Positions 17,773-28,700 are shown, counted from the first letter of the stretch. The stretch is 64,000 nucleotides of DNA from Ignavibacteriales bacterium (GCA_012517155.1 JAAYVN010000118.1:62001-126000); one strand, 5' to 3'. A program made the numbers and translations. Notes: generated from the sequence alone by a model not told the origin.

Positions 17773-20044
17773 TCAGATTCTCAATTTCCAAAATTTTTTC
17801 TGTTATCAGTGCACAACTAATCATAGAATATCTTTTCCTATGATTATTCAGACCATAGTATACAACTACCGGGAGGCTCCATTCCAACATAGCTATCAGG
17901 TATGGTACTATCGACTTCTCAAATAACGAAACTGTTGAGGCATATTCACGCATTTTTAATATCAACTTATAACCCTTTTCAACCTCAGGATCATTTCCGG
18001 TATAGCAGAATTCAGGTTTGTCTTTAATACTATCACACTTCATCAAAGCCGTTTCAAAATCAATAATGTGATTCATACTTTCTTTACTCTCAATATTAAA
18101 GTATTCAAATTTAATTATGGGTTCAAGACGCGAAAAATCTGATACTGCATTTCTGTATTTAGTTTCTGAGAAATCAATTATATAAATATTCTCTTTTTCA
18201 TCTAGAAGAATATTTTGCAGATTTAAATCACCGTGGCAAATCCCCTTGTAACAAGTGAAAGATATTTTTTCCCTCTCCGCATAACCATATTTGAGAAAAT
18301 AGTAAGGGTTTGTTATTTCTCTTTTTAATTCTTCTACATAAATTTTTGGATCGTCCGCTGAGATTCCTAATTCTTCCTTTGCTTTGTCATAAATTATTGG
18401 AAAAAAATTAATAGGATTTTGTTCCTTAAAAAGATTGATATTGTCAAGTTTCGGTTGACCATACCATGGTTTTAGAATTCCTGTATAAACTTTTTCAAAA
18501 AGTGGCAATACTTCATCAAATGTTCTTTCATTATATAACTTTCTGAGCCATTTCAATTTTGTGCTCCCGGTTATTCCAAGAAAGTTATACCTGATTCCTC
18601 CGAAATCACTATAGTAAAATGCTCCCATTACTGTGGATGCGTTATTAAGAATAAATTTCTTAACGTACATCTCAAAATTATCTTCCTCCCGTTTAATTAT
18701 AGCAGAGTTACTTAATTTAAGCACAGTAGGGAGTATTTTAGCTCCATTTTTATCCTCACCGAATACCTGAAATGTTCTAGCTGAAAATCCCCCAAACAAA
18801 GGAGTCATCTGTATTCTGGAACAATCTGAGTATATACGTCTTACGATTATTTCGAATTCATCAGTCAGATCATATTCTTTAAGATTCTCAATTTCAAGAG
18901 ATTGCAGTAATGGCTTTATTTCCTTATGATTAAAGAAATATACTCTCCCTGATTGAAACTCGTTGTTTTCACTTCCTTGTTCAACACCTTTTACATTTTG
19001 AAAAGTTAAAAGATTTTTTAAGTCATTTGATATTTTATGCTGTGGAGAAAGCTCTTTACTGAATTTAAGCAGGACATCTATTTGTCCTGCACAAAGATAT
19101 TCGGTACAGTTAAAGAAATGAAATATTTCTTTTAGTTGTTTTAAGTTTTCTATCTGAGTTTCGGACAAAGTCGTTTTGTTAATCAACATCCCGGTTCCAA
19201 TAATCCATTCTTCTTCACTTTCCTCTTCCGTTTTAGTTGTTTTGCCAAAAAAAACGTATGAAACGAATGAGGATTCCGGAGTGATTTCATCGCCCACAAT
19301 ATTATTCATATTTGTTAGAATATTCTTAAGGGGAATGCTACTTTTGGCAAAAAAATCTATACAATAATTTGGTTCTGTCGAAAAACTAACAACTTCTTTC
19401 AGGAATAAAAAAACATCCTCTTTTTTCTCAATAAAAAGATAGTCGGATTCAGTATCTCCATTAGATTTCTGGATTCCTAGGAAATCCCCAATCGTGAAAA
19501 TCAAGTTATTGTTCTCTATTTCCGATTTATTTAATCCTAGTCCCCCTCTTCCTAAAGAAAACTTTAGTTCTTCAATTGAAAAAACTTTAAATTCATCATT
19601 ATTATCTTCCGGGAGCATTACTTTGAGAGGTGAAAAAGAATCGGAAAGTTTAAAGGAATGATACTGACAGTCATTTATCTCAACCGATTTGTTTTTAACT
19701 TCAAACTTCAAGTGTTTACTTATTACTTCTCTTGATTCCGTTAGGTCCCTGGCTATTGTTAAAGCACTTTTTAATCCGGTCATAGTAAAAACTTGATTTA
19801 CTGATTGGTTAAGGGAACAAAGTACAATAATACCACCCGATATTTTGGAATCCTTTTCAAGTTTCAAAATATCACGAATTCCAGCACTTGAGAGATACTT
19901 AACATCTGAAAAGTCAATAATTATGTGTTTTTGTCCTGAATATTTAACCATTGATTTTTCGAATTCAATTGATCCGAGCGAATCAAATTTTCCACTAAGT
20001 TTAATAACTAATACTTCATTTGAAAATTCAAAGTCTATCTGCAT
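17756..20044 (-). CDS. STAS domain fused to an APH-like phosphotransferase
   Basis: A 762-residue multidomain protein I cannot assign to a described system. Residues 1-100 form a STAS domain (anti-anti-sigma type) with YLSSAGIRDIL near 50-60, where Ser53 aligns with the phosphorylatable Ser of SpoIIAA. Residues about 105-390 are an unrecognised region that includes FSLGRGGLGLN and IGDFLGIQ. Residues about 400-762 look like an aminoglycoside/choline phosphotransferase fold: FGGFSARTFQVFG, VLKL with a candidate ATP Lys near 442, catalytic loop ICHGDLNLQNILL (His604, Asp606, Asn611) and metal Asp624 in YIIDFSE. No signal peptide or membrane segment. GGAGG precedes the ATG. Small-molecule phosphorylation controlled through STAS, or a protein kinase-like role, is inference. 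Confidence 0.8.
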   Translation of the reverse strand: MQIDFEFSNEVLVIKLSGKFDSLGSIEFEKSMVKYSGQKHIIIDFSDVKYLSSAGIRDILKLEKDSKISGGIIVLCSLNQSVNQVFTMTGLKSALTIARDLTESREVISKHLKFEVKNKSVEINDCQYHSFKLSDSFSPLKVMLPEDNNDEFKVFSIEELKFSLGRGGLGLNKSEIENNNLIFTIGDFLGIQKSNGDTESDYLFIEKKEDVFLFLKEVVSFSTEPNYCIDFFAKSSIPLKNILTNMNNIVGDEITPESSFVSYVFFGKTTKTEEESEEEWIIGTGMLINKTTLSETQIENLKQLKEIFHFFNCTEYLCAGQIDVLLKFSKELSPQHKISNDLKNLLTFQNVKGVEQGSENNEFQSGRVYFFNHKEIKPLLQSLEIENLKEYDLTDEFEIIVRRIYSDCSRIQMTPLFGGFSARTFQVFGEDKNGAKILPTVLKLSNSAIIKREEDNFEMYVKKFILNNASTVMGAFYYSDFGGIRYNFLGITGSTKLKWLRKLYNERTFDEVLPLFEKVYTGILKPWYGQPKLDNINLFKEQNPINFFPIIYDKAKEELGISADDPKIYVEELKREITNPYYFLKYGYAEREKISFTCYKGICHGDLNLQNILLDEKENIYIIDFSETKYRNAVSDFSRLEPIIKFEYFNIESKESMNHIIDFETALMKCDSIKDKPEFCYTGNDPEVEKGYKLILKMREYASTVSLFEKSIVPYLIAMLEWSLPVVVYYGLNNHRKRYSMISCALITEKILEIENLINLGV

Positions 20045-20106
20045 AATGCCTCCGGTAAATATTTCAGTGATTTGAACATAAATATATTAAAAAAGTATTT
20101 GTGATA

Positions 20107-20114
20107 CAAAGATA
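20107..20114 (-). promoter_or_regulatory. Possible -7 promoter box of the STAS-kinase gene
   Basis: Reads TATCTTTG on the minus strand, an exact match to the Bacteroidota -7 consensus TAnnTTTG, 62 nt upstream of the ATG. It lies inside a small palindrome (AAAGATATCTTT). No good -33 TTTG was found, so this is tentative. Confidence 0.3.
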
Positions 20115-20227
20115 TCTTTTAAAAAAGAAAAAATTCTATTATCCTTTATTTGTACAGAATAATAATTTTCATATTTTAACAATCGGTGTTTATAAATAAA
20201 TAAATTATCTATTAAAATTTAATTAAT

Positions 20228-21493
20228 ATGGTCGATAGCATTTGTATTTTTGAAGGTATTTATTACTCGCGTCTTCTTCCACTGGTATATCTGCGTCCGG
20301 AATATGATCTTCGCTCGGGTATTCTTTCCTTGCGGGAAAAAGTGTTAAAACGCTTTCCAAAAATCCCGACTACTTTGCACTGTAGAAGCTATTTGTCAGA
20401 ACTCGTGAAACTTAAGAATCCCGATTTGTTGGTTAATGAAATTAATGGGAATCACTGTCTTTTCATTAATGGTAGAGTCTTAATGGATGATGACCTAGCA
20501 AAAATTCTTGTTGAAGATACTATTGATACCTTATATGTAAAGGGAGACTCAATAATTGCTGCAAAGGTCTCGGGATTAAAACTTGAGCAATTAAAGAAAG
20601 GTCTTTATGATTTGTATACATTATCAGATTTTGGAGATTTATTTATAAAAGAAATTGAAGCAAGGATTATAAATTATCCTTGGGAATTAGTGCATTTTAA
20701 TGGTGAAGAAATAATAAATGATTTTAATCTCCTCACAAAGGATAAAGTGGATTGCATGATAAGGGGAAATGTTTATGAAGGAGCATACTTGATTGCTAAA
20801 GAAAATATTTATATTGATGAAGGCACAAAAATAATGCCAGGAGCTGTTTTGGATGCAGAGAAAGGACCTATTTATATTGGTAAAGACTCCGTTATACAAC
20901 CAAATGCTACAATTGTTGGTCCTTCATATATTGGTAATAGGACTTATATAAGAGCATCAACCAGCATTTATGAAAGAACCAGTATCGGAGATGTTTGCAA
21001 AATAGGTGGTGAGGTAGAAGATTCTGTAATCCATAGTTACACTAACAAACAACACGGCGGATTTCTTGGTCATGCTTATCTTGGAAGTTGGGTTAATCTT
21101 GGTGCAGATACTAATAACAGTAACCTTAAAAACAACTATGGGAGCATTCGCGTTACGATTAATGATCAACTTGTTGATTCCGGGCTTCAGTTTGTTGGAT
21201 TAATGATGGGTGATCATTCCAAAACTTCCATTAATACAATGTTTAATACTGCTACTGTAGTGGGTGTGGGGAGTAATGTTTTTGGAGCTGGTTTTCCTCC
21301 AAAATATATACCTTCATTTTGTTGGGGCGGGGCGGAATCTCTTACTACTTATGACATTGAACGGAGTCTTGAAGTAGCTCAACGTGTTATGACTCGTCGA
21401 GATGTTAAATTCACTTCTCTTGATGAAAAACTTCTGAGAAAAGTTTTTGATTTAACAAAGGAAGAAAGACGTAGACGAGGCATGCCAAGTTAA
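20228..21493 (+). CDS. Alternative GlmU-type sugar nucleotidyltransferase/acetyltransferase
   Basis: Member of the Bacteroidota-type alternative GlmU family (putative UDP-GlcNAc diphosphorylase/glucosamine-1-phosphate acetyltransferase), which replaces classical GlmU in cell-wall sugar nucleotide synthesis; the activity is assigned by family and genome context, not by chemistry. The 421-residue protein lacks the usual GxGTRM nucleotidyltransferase motif; its N-terminal third has RPEYDLRSGILSLREK. From about residue 185 it shows hexapeptide repeats of a left-handed beta-helix (IYIDEGTKIMPGAVLD, PIYIGKDSVIQPNATIVGP). The C-terminus is basic (KEERRRRGMPS). It is followed after 50 nt by nagB, which interconverts the precursor amino sugar phosphates. 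Confidence 0.85.
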   Translation: MVDSICIFEGIYYSRLLPLVYLRPEYDLRSGILSLREKVLKRFPKIPTTLHCRSYLSELVKLKNPDLLVNEINGNHCLFINGRVLMDDDLAKILVEDTIDTLYVKGDSIIAAKVSGLKLEQLKKGLYDLYTLSDFGDLFIKEIEARIINYPWELVHFNGEEIINDFNLLTKDKVDCMIRGNVYEGAYLIAKENIYIDEGTKIMPGAVLDAEKGPIYIGKDSVIQPNATIVGPSYIGNRTYIRASTSIYERTSIGDVCKIGGEVEDSVIHSYTNKQHGGFLGHAYLGSWVNLGADTNNSNLKNNYGSIRVTINDQLVDSGLQFVGLMMGDHSKTSINTMFNTATVVGVGSNVFGAGFPPKYIPSFCWGGAESLTTYDIERSLEVAQRVMTRRDVKFTSLDEKLLRKVFDLTKEERRRRGMPS

Positions 21494-21543
21494 GTTTTGT
21501 AATAATTTATTCAATTATATTTAATTAATTATGGAGTATTTAT

Positions 21544-22335
21544 ATGAGGTTAATAATTCAACCAAGTTATGACAAGGTTTCAAAATGGGCAGCGAATTAC
21601 GTCGCCTCAAGAATCAATGAGTTTCACCCTAATGCAAGGAAGAGGTTTGTTCTTGGCCTCCCTACCGGTTCTTCACCTATCGGTATGTATGCCGAACTGA
21701 TAAAAATCTATAAAGCAAAAAAGGTTTCGTTCAAATATGTTACCACTTTCAATATGGACGAATATGTGAATCTCCCTGAGAACCATTCCGAGAGCTACCA
21801 TTCTTTTATGTGGAGCAATTTCTTCTCTCATATTGATATAGATAAAAAATTCGTTAATATCTTAAACGGTAATGCCGGAGACCTTGAAAAAGAATGTATT
21901 AACTACGAAAAGAAAATTAAGGCAGCCGGAGGAATTAATCTATTTGTTGGCGGAATAGGTCCGGATGGTCATATCGCTTTCAATGAACCCGCATCTTCTC
22001 TTGGTTCGCTAACACGCGTTAAGACTCTTACTATGGACACAATAATAGCTAATTCCAGATTCTTTGATAACGATATTAATAAAGTCCCCAAACAGGCTCT
22101 TACTGTTGGAGTTAAGACTGTTCTGGATGCTCAGGAAGTCCTGATTATTATTAGCGGACATAATAAAGCCCGCGCGCTCGCAAAAGTTGTCGAGGAAGGT
22201 GTAAATCACATGTGGACAGTCAGTGCATTGCAGCTGCACCCAAAGGGAATTATCGTGTGTGATGATGCCGCAACCGTGGAATTAAAAGTCGGAACGGTCA
22301 ATTATTTCAAAGATATCGAAGCCCAGAACCTCTAA
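21544..22335 (+). CDS. nagB: Glucosamine-6-phosphate deaminase
   Basis: Converts glucosamine 6-phosphate to fructose 6-phosphate and ammonia. The 263-residue protein is of NagB length and keeps the family motifs: phosphate loop [11 protein letters not shown], the catalytic Asp in FNMDEYV near residue 72, and [16 protein letters not shown] with the ring-opening His. A GGAG sequence lies eight bases before the ATG. Together with the preceding alternative GlmU it links amino-sugar breakdown and cell-wall sugar nucleotide supply. It is last in its transcript and convergent with the acyl-CoA ligase gene. Confidence 0.94.
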   Translation: MRLIIQPSYDKVSKWAANYVASRINEFHPNARKRFVLGLPTGSSPIGMYAELIKIYKAKKVSFKYVTTFNMDEYVNLPENHSESYHSFMWSNFFSHIDIDKKFVNILNGNAGDLEKECINYEKKIKAAGGINLFVGGIGPDGHIAFNEPASSLGSLTRVKTLTMDTIIANSRFFDNDINKVPKQALTVGVKTVLDAQEVLIIISGHNKARALAKVVEEGVNHMWTVSALQLHPKGIIVCDDAATVELKVGTVNYFKDIEAQNL

Positions 22336-22351
22336 ACCACCCGGTATAGCC

Positions 22352-22416
22352 TTTCCCCCCTTTAGCAAAGTAATTTTTTCCCCCCTTTAATTAAAGGGGG
22401 GATTAAGGGGGGTTTT
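22352..22416. repeat. Palindromic G/C-tract repeat between convergent genes
   Basis: Contains a perfect 22-bp palindrome at 22380-22401 (six C, TTTAATTAAA, six G), flanked by a further TTTCCCCCCTTTA copy at 22352-22364 and a TTAAGGGGGGTTTT at 22404-22417, so several nested hairpins are possible. It lies between the stop codons of nagB and the acyl-CoA ligase and could terminate both; similar C6/G6 hairpins are often dispersed in related genomes, which is recollection, not a search result. Confidence 0.7.
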
Positions 22417-22462
22417 ATAATTCTTAATTAACCAATTGCTCTTCTTCACGTTACAAACGCTC

Positions 22463-24274
22463 TTACTCGTACATTCCTTCAATAAGGTTCTTGTACCTCT
22501 CTTCAATAACATTTCTGCGAATCTTAAGAGTCGGAGTAATTTCTCCCCCTTCTAAAGTCAGAGGTTTATCGAGTAGGGCAAATTTCCGAACCCTCTCATA
22601 ATTTGCCAGATTCTTCTGGAACTGAGCAAGTTCTTTCTCCATCATATCGTATATTTCCTTTTTCTCAACCAATTCAGTTTCGTCTTTATAAGGAATATTG
22701 TTTGAATCCGCATACTCTTTAATTGCTTCATAATCTGGAACTATCAGAGCACTGAGGAACATCCTTCTGTCACCAATAAGAATAAACTGCTCAATGAATT
22801 TACTTGCAAGAAAGAGGTTTTCGATTGGTGTAGGGGCAATATACTTCCCTGCCGACGTCTTAAACAGATGTTTTTTTCTATCTGTAATGATTAGGAAACC
22901 CTCTGCGTCAAAAACACCGATATCACCCGTATGCAGCCATCCGTCAATTATTGTTGCATCAGTCTCTTTCTTGTTCTTATAATACCCCTGCATGATATTC
23001 GGACCGCGTGCAAGTATCTCCCCGTCATGGGCAATTTTTACTTCAACGCTTGAAAATGGTTTCCCGACAGATCCGAATTTATAATTATCGATTCTGTTTG
23101 CTGAAATAACCGGTGAGGATTCCGTCAAGCCGTATCCTTCAAGAATAAGAATTCCAACTGCCTCAAAGAACTCTCCAAGATCACGTGAGAGAGCTGCTCC
23201 TCCTGAAATAAAGAAACGGATGTTCCCCCCTGTTTTTTCCCGAAGTTTTGAAAAAACAAGTTTGTTTGCTACTGCATGTTTCAGGCTAAGAGATACGGGG
23301 ATATTTTTTCGTTTCTTTGCCTGCGCATACTGCCTGCCGGTTTCTAGTGACCAGTTTATTATCTTCTGCTTTTTAGCCGGCTGACTTTCAAAATTCTTGA
23401 TAACCTTTGAGTGAATTCTCTCAAAGAGCCTTGGAACAGCCGTCATCAGGGTGGGTTTAATCTCAAGAAGATCGCTGGACACGCTGTCAATTGTTTCCGC
23501 ATAACAGATCATTGCCCCGCTCGCAAACGCTGTGTAATATCCCGCCATTCTTTCAAAAATGTGGCAGAGCGGAAGAAACGAGAGAAACACGTCAGTTTTA
23601 TCTATCGGGAAAGAAAGAAGCGCATCTCTTACGTTGGAAACAATATTGTCGTGTGTCAGCATCACCCCTTTAGGCTCCCCAGTTGTTCCGGATGTGTAAA
23701 TAATCGTGCAGAGATCACTCGGTTTTGCTAATTTCATCTCTTCTTTGAAATAGTAAGGATTGTTCTTTCCAAAGTCAGCTCCTCTCTCCTGAACTTCCTT
23801 AATAGTAAACAGATTTTTATTCCCCGGGATAAAATCCTTTTCATTCAGAATGATAATGTTCTTTAAGAATCTGCAATTATTTCTGATTTTCAGAAGTTTG
23901 TTAAGCTGGAATTTGTTTGACACTATTATTGTCGTGGATTCTGAATTATTCAGGATAAACTCTACGTTATCTGCCGTCAGGGAGGGATAAAGTGGAACAT
24001 CAATTGCTCCGAGCCCGAGAATCGCCATGTCGGCATAAACCCATTCAGGTCTGTTTTCAGATATTATCGCAACTCTGTCTCCCCGCTTAACGCCAAGAGA
24101 TGCAAGGCCCAGAGCAATGTTTTCTGTTTCTTTTCGAAATTGTGAATAGGAAATTCCGACCCACTCTTTATTCACTTTGTGTTTTAAGAGCGGTCTCTCA
24201 AGATTTTTTCCATACTCCTCAGTAAGGAAGATAAAGAGTTCCTGAATTGTGTTAAAGTTTTTCAGTAAAGCCAC
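22463..24274 (-). CDS. Long-chain acyl-CoA synthetase (AMP-forming)
   Basis: Activates fatty acids to acyl-CoA through an acyl-adenylate, at the inner face of the membrane. The 603-residue protein has the ANL-family motifs: P-loop YTSGTTGEPKGVMLTH near 191-206, GYGLTESSPV, GWLHTGDIG, and DRKKHLFKTSAGKYIAPTPIE, with a C-terminal Lys in TPTLKIRR. It resembles the FadD/FAA1 long-chain group, which commonly lacks a leader. The start is GTG at 24274, supported by CGGAGG seven bases upstream. It lies 84 nt after the DUF5009-type acyltransferase on the same strand. Confidence 0.92.
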   Translation of the reverse strand: MALLKNFNTIQELFIFLTEEYGKNLERPLLKHKVNKEWVGISYSQFRKETENIALGLASLGVKRGDRVAIISENRPEWVYADMAILGLGAIDVPLYPSLTADNVEFILNNSESTTIIVSNKFQLNKLLKIRNNCRFLKNIIILNEKDFIPGNKNLFTIKEVQERGADFGKNNPYYFKEEMKLAKPSDLCTIIYTSGTTGEPKGVMLTHDNIVSNVRDALLSFPIDKTDVFLSFLPLCHIFERMAGYYTAFASGAMICYAETIDSVSSDLLEIKPTLMTAVPRLFERIHSKVIKNFESQPAKKQKIINWSLETGRQYAQAKKRKNIPVSLSLKHAVANKLVFSKLREKTGGNIRFFISGGAALSRDLGEFFEAVGILILEGYGLTESSPVISANRIDNYKFGSVGKPFSSVEVKIAHDGEILARGPNIMQGYYKNKKETDATIIDGWLHTGDIGVFDAEGFLIITDRKKHLFKTSAGKYIAPTPIENLFLASKFIEQFILIGDRRMFLSALIVPDYEAIKEYADSNNIPYKDETELVEKKEIYDMMEKELAQFQKNLANYERVRKFALLDKPLTLEGGEITPTLKIRRNVIEERYKNLIEGMYE

Positions 24275-24358
24275 TTAGCCTCCGTTATTTATTGATTAAT
24301 TAAAAACAAAAAATTAAAAATTCACCTAATAAACTCTTAATTACTCATTTTTAACTTA

Positions 24359-25798
24359 TCAGCTTCTCCAGAAGATTTTCCGTTTGGTAAAGAAACTTAC
24401 AGCCAAAGCCAGCAGAGTTGTCAGAATAATCCCCTTAAGAACACCAAGCCAGGGGGTCGCCAGCATCTGTCCGAGAAAGTATTCGATGTAAAGCAGTGTG
24501 GCAATGGGTGTCAGAAGATTTGTCCCCCCTGCATAAGCAAGCATCGGATTCTGACCGTTATCAATTAATAATTGTACCCATTTTGCCTTGCGAAGATAAT
24601 CAATAATTATTGAAAAACCAATTAGCATAAACATGGCAAGACCGTTTGTGACAAAATAATAACTCATCGTTGAAACGTCTTTCTTGATACCCCCCTCAAA
24701 AGGTTCAGCAAGCAATCCCAGCATTAACCAGAAAAATCCCCACTGAAATAAACTTAGCACCATTTTGCTGAAACTGTCGTCCGTTTTCCTGACGGACAGA
24801 TATGCCAGAGAAAGGGCGATCGCCGAAATTATCGTTGTCAGCATCACCATTCTCGTGTACATTCCAGCAAGGAGAAGGAGAATCATGGCAAACATAAGAA
24901 TTGCAAATGGGATATATTTCTTCGAATTATCATGGGTTTTTACCGTCTCATCCGTCGAATTCATCCACTGGAGAATGATTTCCCCGGCTATCGTTCCCGG
25001 GAGCACAATAAATAAATATTTTAAAAAATTAAAATTAAACAGGTACAGGGGATGAAAACCTGATGCCACTTGAGTGTATGCTTTATTAATTTCATTAATC
25101 CAGCTGCCATCAACAGAATTTGAAAGACGTATTGCAAGACAAATCGCAATAAAACCAATCCGGAGCATGATATTCTTTTCAGTTATCAGCCATATTGCAG
25201 ACCCAACCACTGCCACATTGGAAAGAACAAGAATAATGATGTCAAATCTTTTTATCGAGAAACCGCTTCCGTCGGAATAGGATATAATATATAAAAACAT
25301 TATAATCCCTATGTAGCCAACTCCTTTTAATATAATTTGATAATTTCTTTTAATTGATTTTGGATATCGGTAGAAGATCAGAAAAAGAAAACCAAAAGTT
25401 AGGAGTGCCAAGAGATTTGCCGAAATCGGTAAAGAGGGATCTATAGTATGCGGACGGATATGCTGTATAACAACAGCAAAGAATGCCAGGAGCAATCCTC
25501 GTCGAAACATGAATCCGGTAAGTTTGAGTTTTGAATCCCCGGCTTCCCTTCTTCGGGTAAGCGCAAACGGGAATGCTGCCCCCATGGAGAAAAGAAAGAA
25601 CGGGAATACGAGATCCACCCATGAAATCCCCGGAATTGAAGGATCGAATTTATGCAGTGGCGGTGGTACCTGAACGTGATACATCCAGCCCGGGAGCACT
25701 CCAAAAGGGACTCTTCCGGACAGAATCATGGTAAGTATTGCAAATCCTCTCAATGCGTCTAGTGCTAATGCTCTTTTTTCTGTTACCTTTTGTTCCAT
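24359..25798 (-). CDS. DUF5009-type membrane acyltransferase-like protein
   Basis: A polytopic membrane protein of 479 aa with about 11 helices, related to the heparan-alpha-glucosaminide N-acetyltransferase/DUF5009 group of the acyltransferase-3-like superfamily. The N-terminal signature ALALDALRGFAILTMILSGR is clear, and WVDLVFPFFLFSMGAAFPFAL follows. Family members are thought to move acyl groups onto sugars across the membrane; no activity can be assigned here. Its start overlaps the end of the RND pump gene by 16 nt, so it is probably translated in step with the pump, an unusual pairing. Upstream ATG has no strong ribosome site. Confidence 0.8.
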   Translation of the reverse strand: MEQKVTEKRALALDALRGFAILTMILSGRVPFGVLPGWMYHVQVPPPLHKFDPSIPGISWVDLVFPFFLFSMGAAFPFALTRRREAGDSKLKLTGFMFRRGLLLAFFAVVIQHIRPHTIDPSLPISANLLALLTFGFLFLIFYRYPKSIKRNYQIILKGVGYIGIIMFLYIISYSDGSGFSIKRFDIIILVLSNVAVVGSAIWLITEKNIMLRIGFIAICLAIRLSNSVDGSWINEINKAYTQVASGFHPLYLFNFNFLKYLFIVLPGTIAGEIILQWMNSTDETVKTHDNSKKYIPFAILMFAMILLLLAGMYTRMVMLTTIISAIALSLAYLSVRKTDDSFSKMVLSLFQWGFFWLMLGLLAEPFEGGIKKDVSTMSYYFVTNGLAMFMLIGFSIIIDYLRKAKWVQLLIDNGQNPMLAYAGGTNLLTPIATLLYIEYFLGQMLATPWLGVLKGIILTTLLALAVSFFTKRKIFWRS

Positions 25799-28700
25799 AA
25801 CTTATATATTTCAAATTGCTTAGAATCCTTCTTCGCAATAAAAGTATAGAGAGCCGGGATCACGAAAAGTGTTAAAAATGTTGAGAGCATCAACCCTCCT
25901 ATTACGGCAATACCCATGGATGATCGGCTTTCTGATCCTGCCCCCAATGAGAGAGCAATCGGGAGGATACCAAGAATGGTAGATAAGCTGGTCATTAGGA
26001 TTGGTCTGAGTCTTGCGACTGCTGCTCCTTTTACTGCTTCAATTATATCAAGCCCTTGCTCCCGTCTCTGGTTAGCAAACTCCACTATCAGAATTCCGTT
26101 CTTTGTAACCAATCCAATCAGCATTATCATCCCTATCTCACTGAATATATTCAGCGTTTGATTGAAATACCAGAGAGTAAAAAGAGCTCCTGATATTGCC
26201 AGTGGAACGGTAAACATAATTATAAACGGCGACCTGAATGACTCAAACTGCGCAGCCAGAACAAGATAAATTAGTACAAGCGCAAGCATGAAAATAAAAT
26301 AGAGATTTGATGTAGATTCCTGAAAGTCCTTGCTTGCTCCGTCAAGGGATGTTGCAAATGATTCATCAAGTACCTGATCAGCAATTTTTTCCATTTCTTC
26401 AATTCCTTCGCCGATTGTTTTTCCTGGAATAAGACCTGCAGAAACTGTTGCGGCTACATACCTGTTAAATCTGTAAAGCTGCGGCGGATTGCTCCTCTCT
26501 TTTAAGGACACTATGTTATCGAGCTGTATCATATCCCCTCTCGAGTTTTTCACATAAAGTGATTTCAGATCAAGCGGAGCGGCTCTGTCAACTCTCTGAA
26601 CCTGCCCGATCACCTCATACTGCTTCCCGTTCATTATAAAATATCCCATTCTGCGGCCGCTGTATGTCAATTGAAGGGTTCTGGAAATGTCGAGAATTGA
26701 AATCCCTAGATCCTTTGCTTTCTCCCTGTTGACCTCAACAACTATCTCGGGCTTGGTGAATTTAAGGTTAACATCAAAGAACTGGAAATTTGGATTAGCT
26801 CCCACTTTTTCCATGAATGCAGGCAATACTTTTCTTAGTCTTTCGAGATCCGGTGCCTGAATGACAAATTGTACAGGAAGCCCTCGCCCGCGCGTAGAGA
26901 CTGCCTGATCCTCTATTATCACGCTTCTGGCGTTTGGCAATATGTTTATTTTCTTCGATAAATCAAGATAAATATCATGCTGCGAACGTTCCCTCTCAGG
27001 GGGCGAAACTAACTGAATACGGATAAATCCTGAATTTCCGCTTCCCCCGGTCCCGGTTCGGGATACTACCGCAAGTGCCTCCGGAACACTCTCTTCCACC
27101 ATATCGTATAGCAGATTCATATAATTATCCATATTTTCAAATGATGAACCCTCTGCTCCCGTTGACTGGATCCTCATTCCGCTCCTGTCTTCCATTGGGG
27201 CAAGCTCACTCTGAAGAATTGAGCCAAAATAGAATAAAGCCGCGAATGCTACAACAACAACGATAAAAGCCATCCACCTCTTTGCCATAAATGAATCAAG
27301 AGTACTTTTATAAATCGAATTCAACTTTTCAAAAAATGGTTCAGAGAAATAATAAAACTTACTGTGTCCTTTCTTCCCGCCAAGAAATCTTGTGGAAACC
27401 ATTGGGGTCAGTGTCAGAGCCACAAACGATGATATAATTACGGAGGCTGCGATAGTCACACCAAATTCCCTGAAAAGCCTTCCGGTAAAGCCCTGAAGGA
27501 ACATAAGAGGAAGAAATACCGAAACTAGGGCTACTGTGGTCGCAAGCACTGCAAAGAATATTTCTTTTACTCCCTCCATCCCCGCCTTTAACGGTTCCAT
27601 CCCTAATTCTATCTTCTTGTAGATGTTTTCAAGAACTATTATTGCATCGTCCACCACTATTCCTATCGCCAGCACAACCCCTAATAGCGTGAGAACGTTT
27701 ATGGAGTACTCTACAAGGTAAAGAACAAAAAATGTGGCTATTAGAGAAATTGGAATTACTATAATCGGTATAAAAGTCGAACGCCAGTCTCTCAGGAAAA
27801 GAAATATAATAATTATGACGAGGACAAATGCAATAAAAATTGACTGAATAACTTCGCTTATGGATTCTTTAATATATTTCGTTGTGTCGAAATTAGGCTC
27901 AACCAGTATGTCCTTTGGGAGGTCCTTTTTTATCTGCTCTAATCTTTTGTAGAAATCGTTTGCAATATTTATATGGTTTGATCCTGGCTGAGGAACCAGT
28001 ACTACTCCAATAGCTGGAATTCCGTTCCTTTTAAGTACCGTTCTTTCGTCAAGCGGTCCAAGCTTTGCATATCCTATGTCTTTTAGACGGATAAAACTTC
28101 CTCCGGTCTCCTTCACGATCAGATTATTGAACTCCTCCTCTGTAGTCAGTAGTCCTCTCGTTCGGATTGTAAGCTCGGACTTCTGTCCCTCAATCCTCCC
28201 AGATGGCAGTTCGATATTCTCACTTGAGAGGGCACTCGACACTTCGAGCGGTGTAAGCTTATATGAGGCCAGCCGAACAGGATCAATCCAAATCCTCATT
28301 GAATATCTTTTTTCGCCCCATAGTTCAATCGCACTCACTCCAGGTATGGTCTGAAGCCTTTCCTTGAAAATCCTGTTCCCCATATCCGATAGTTCGAGCA
28401 GGTTCCGCGTAGGACTTGAAATAGATACTGATAATATTGGATTCGCGTCCGCGTCCGCTTTATAAACCACTGGTGGATCAACATCCGGAGGCAGACTGTT
28501 GATAGCCTGTGAAACACGGTCCCTGACGTCATTTGCTGCGTCCTCTATGTCGATATTCAGACCAAATTCAATTTTGATATTGCTTCTGCCGTCGCGGCTT
28601 GTGGATGTTATCGATTTTATCCCTGCAACACCGTTTATGGATTCTTCAAGCGGTTCTGTGATTTGTGATTCTATAATTTCAGCATTCGCTCCCGTAAAAG

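Noticed and set aside
25441-25838. Overlapping short frames antisense or out of frame at the pump/acyltransferase junction, considered as a frameshifted gene
   Set aside because: Both flanking genes are intact with complete motifs, and the 16-nt overlap is an ordinary coupled junction.
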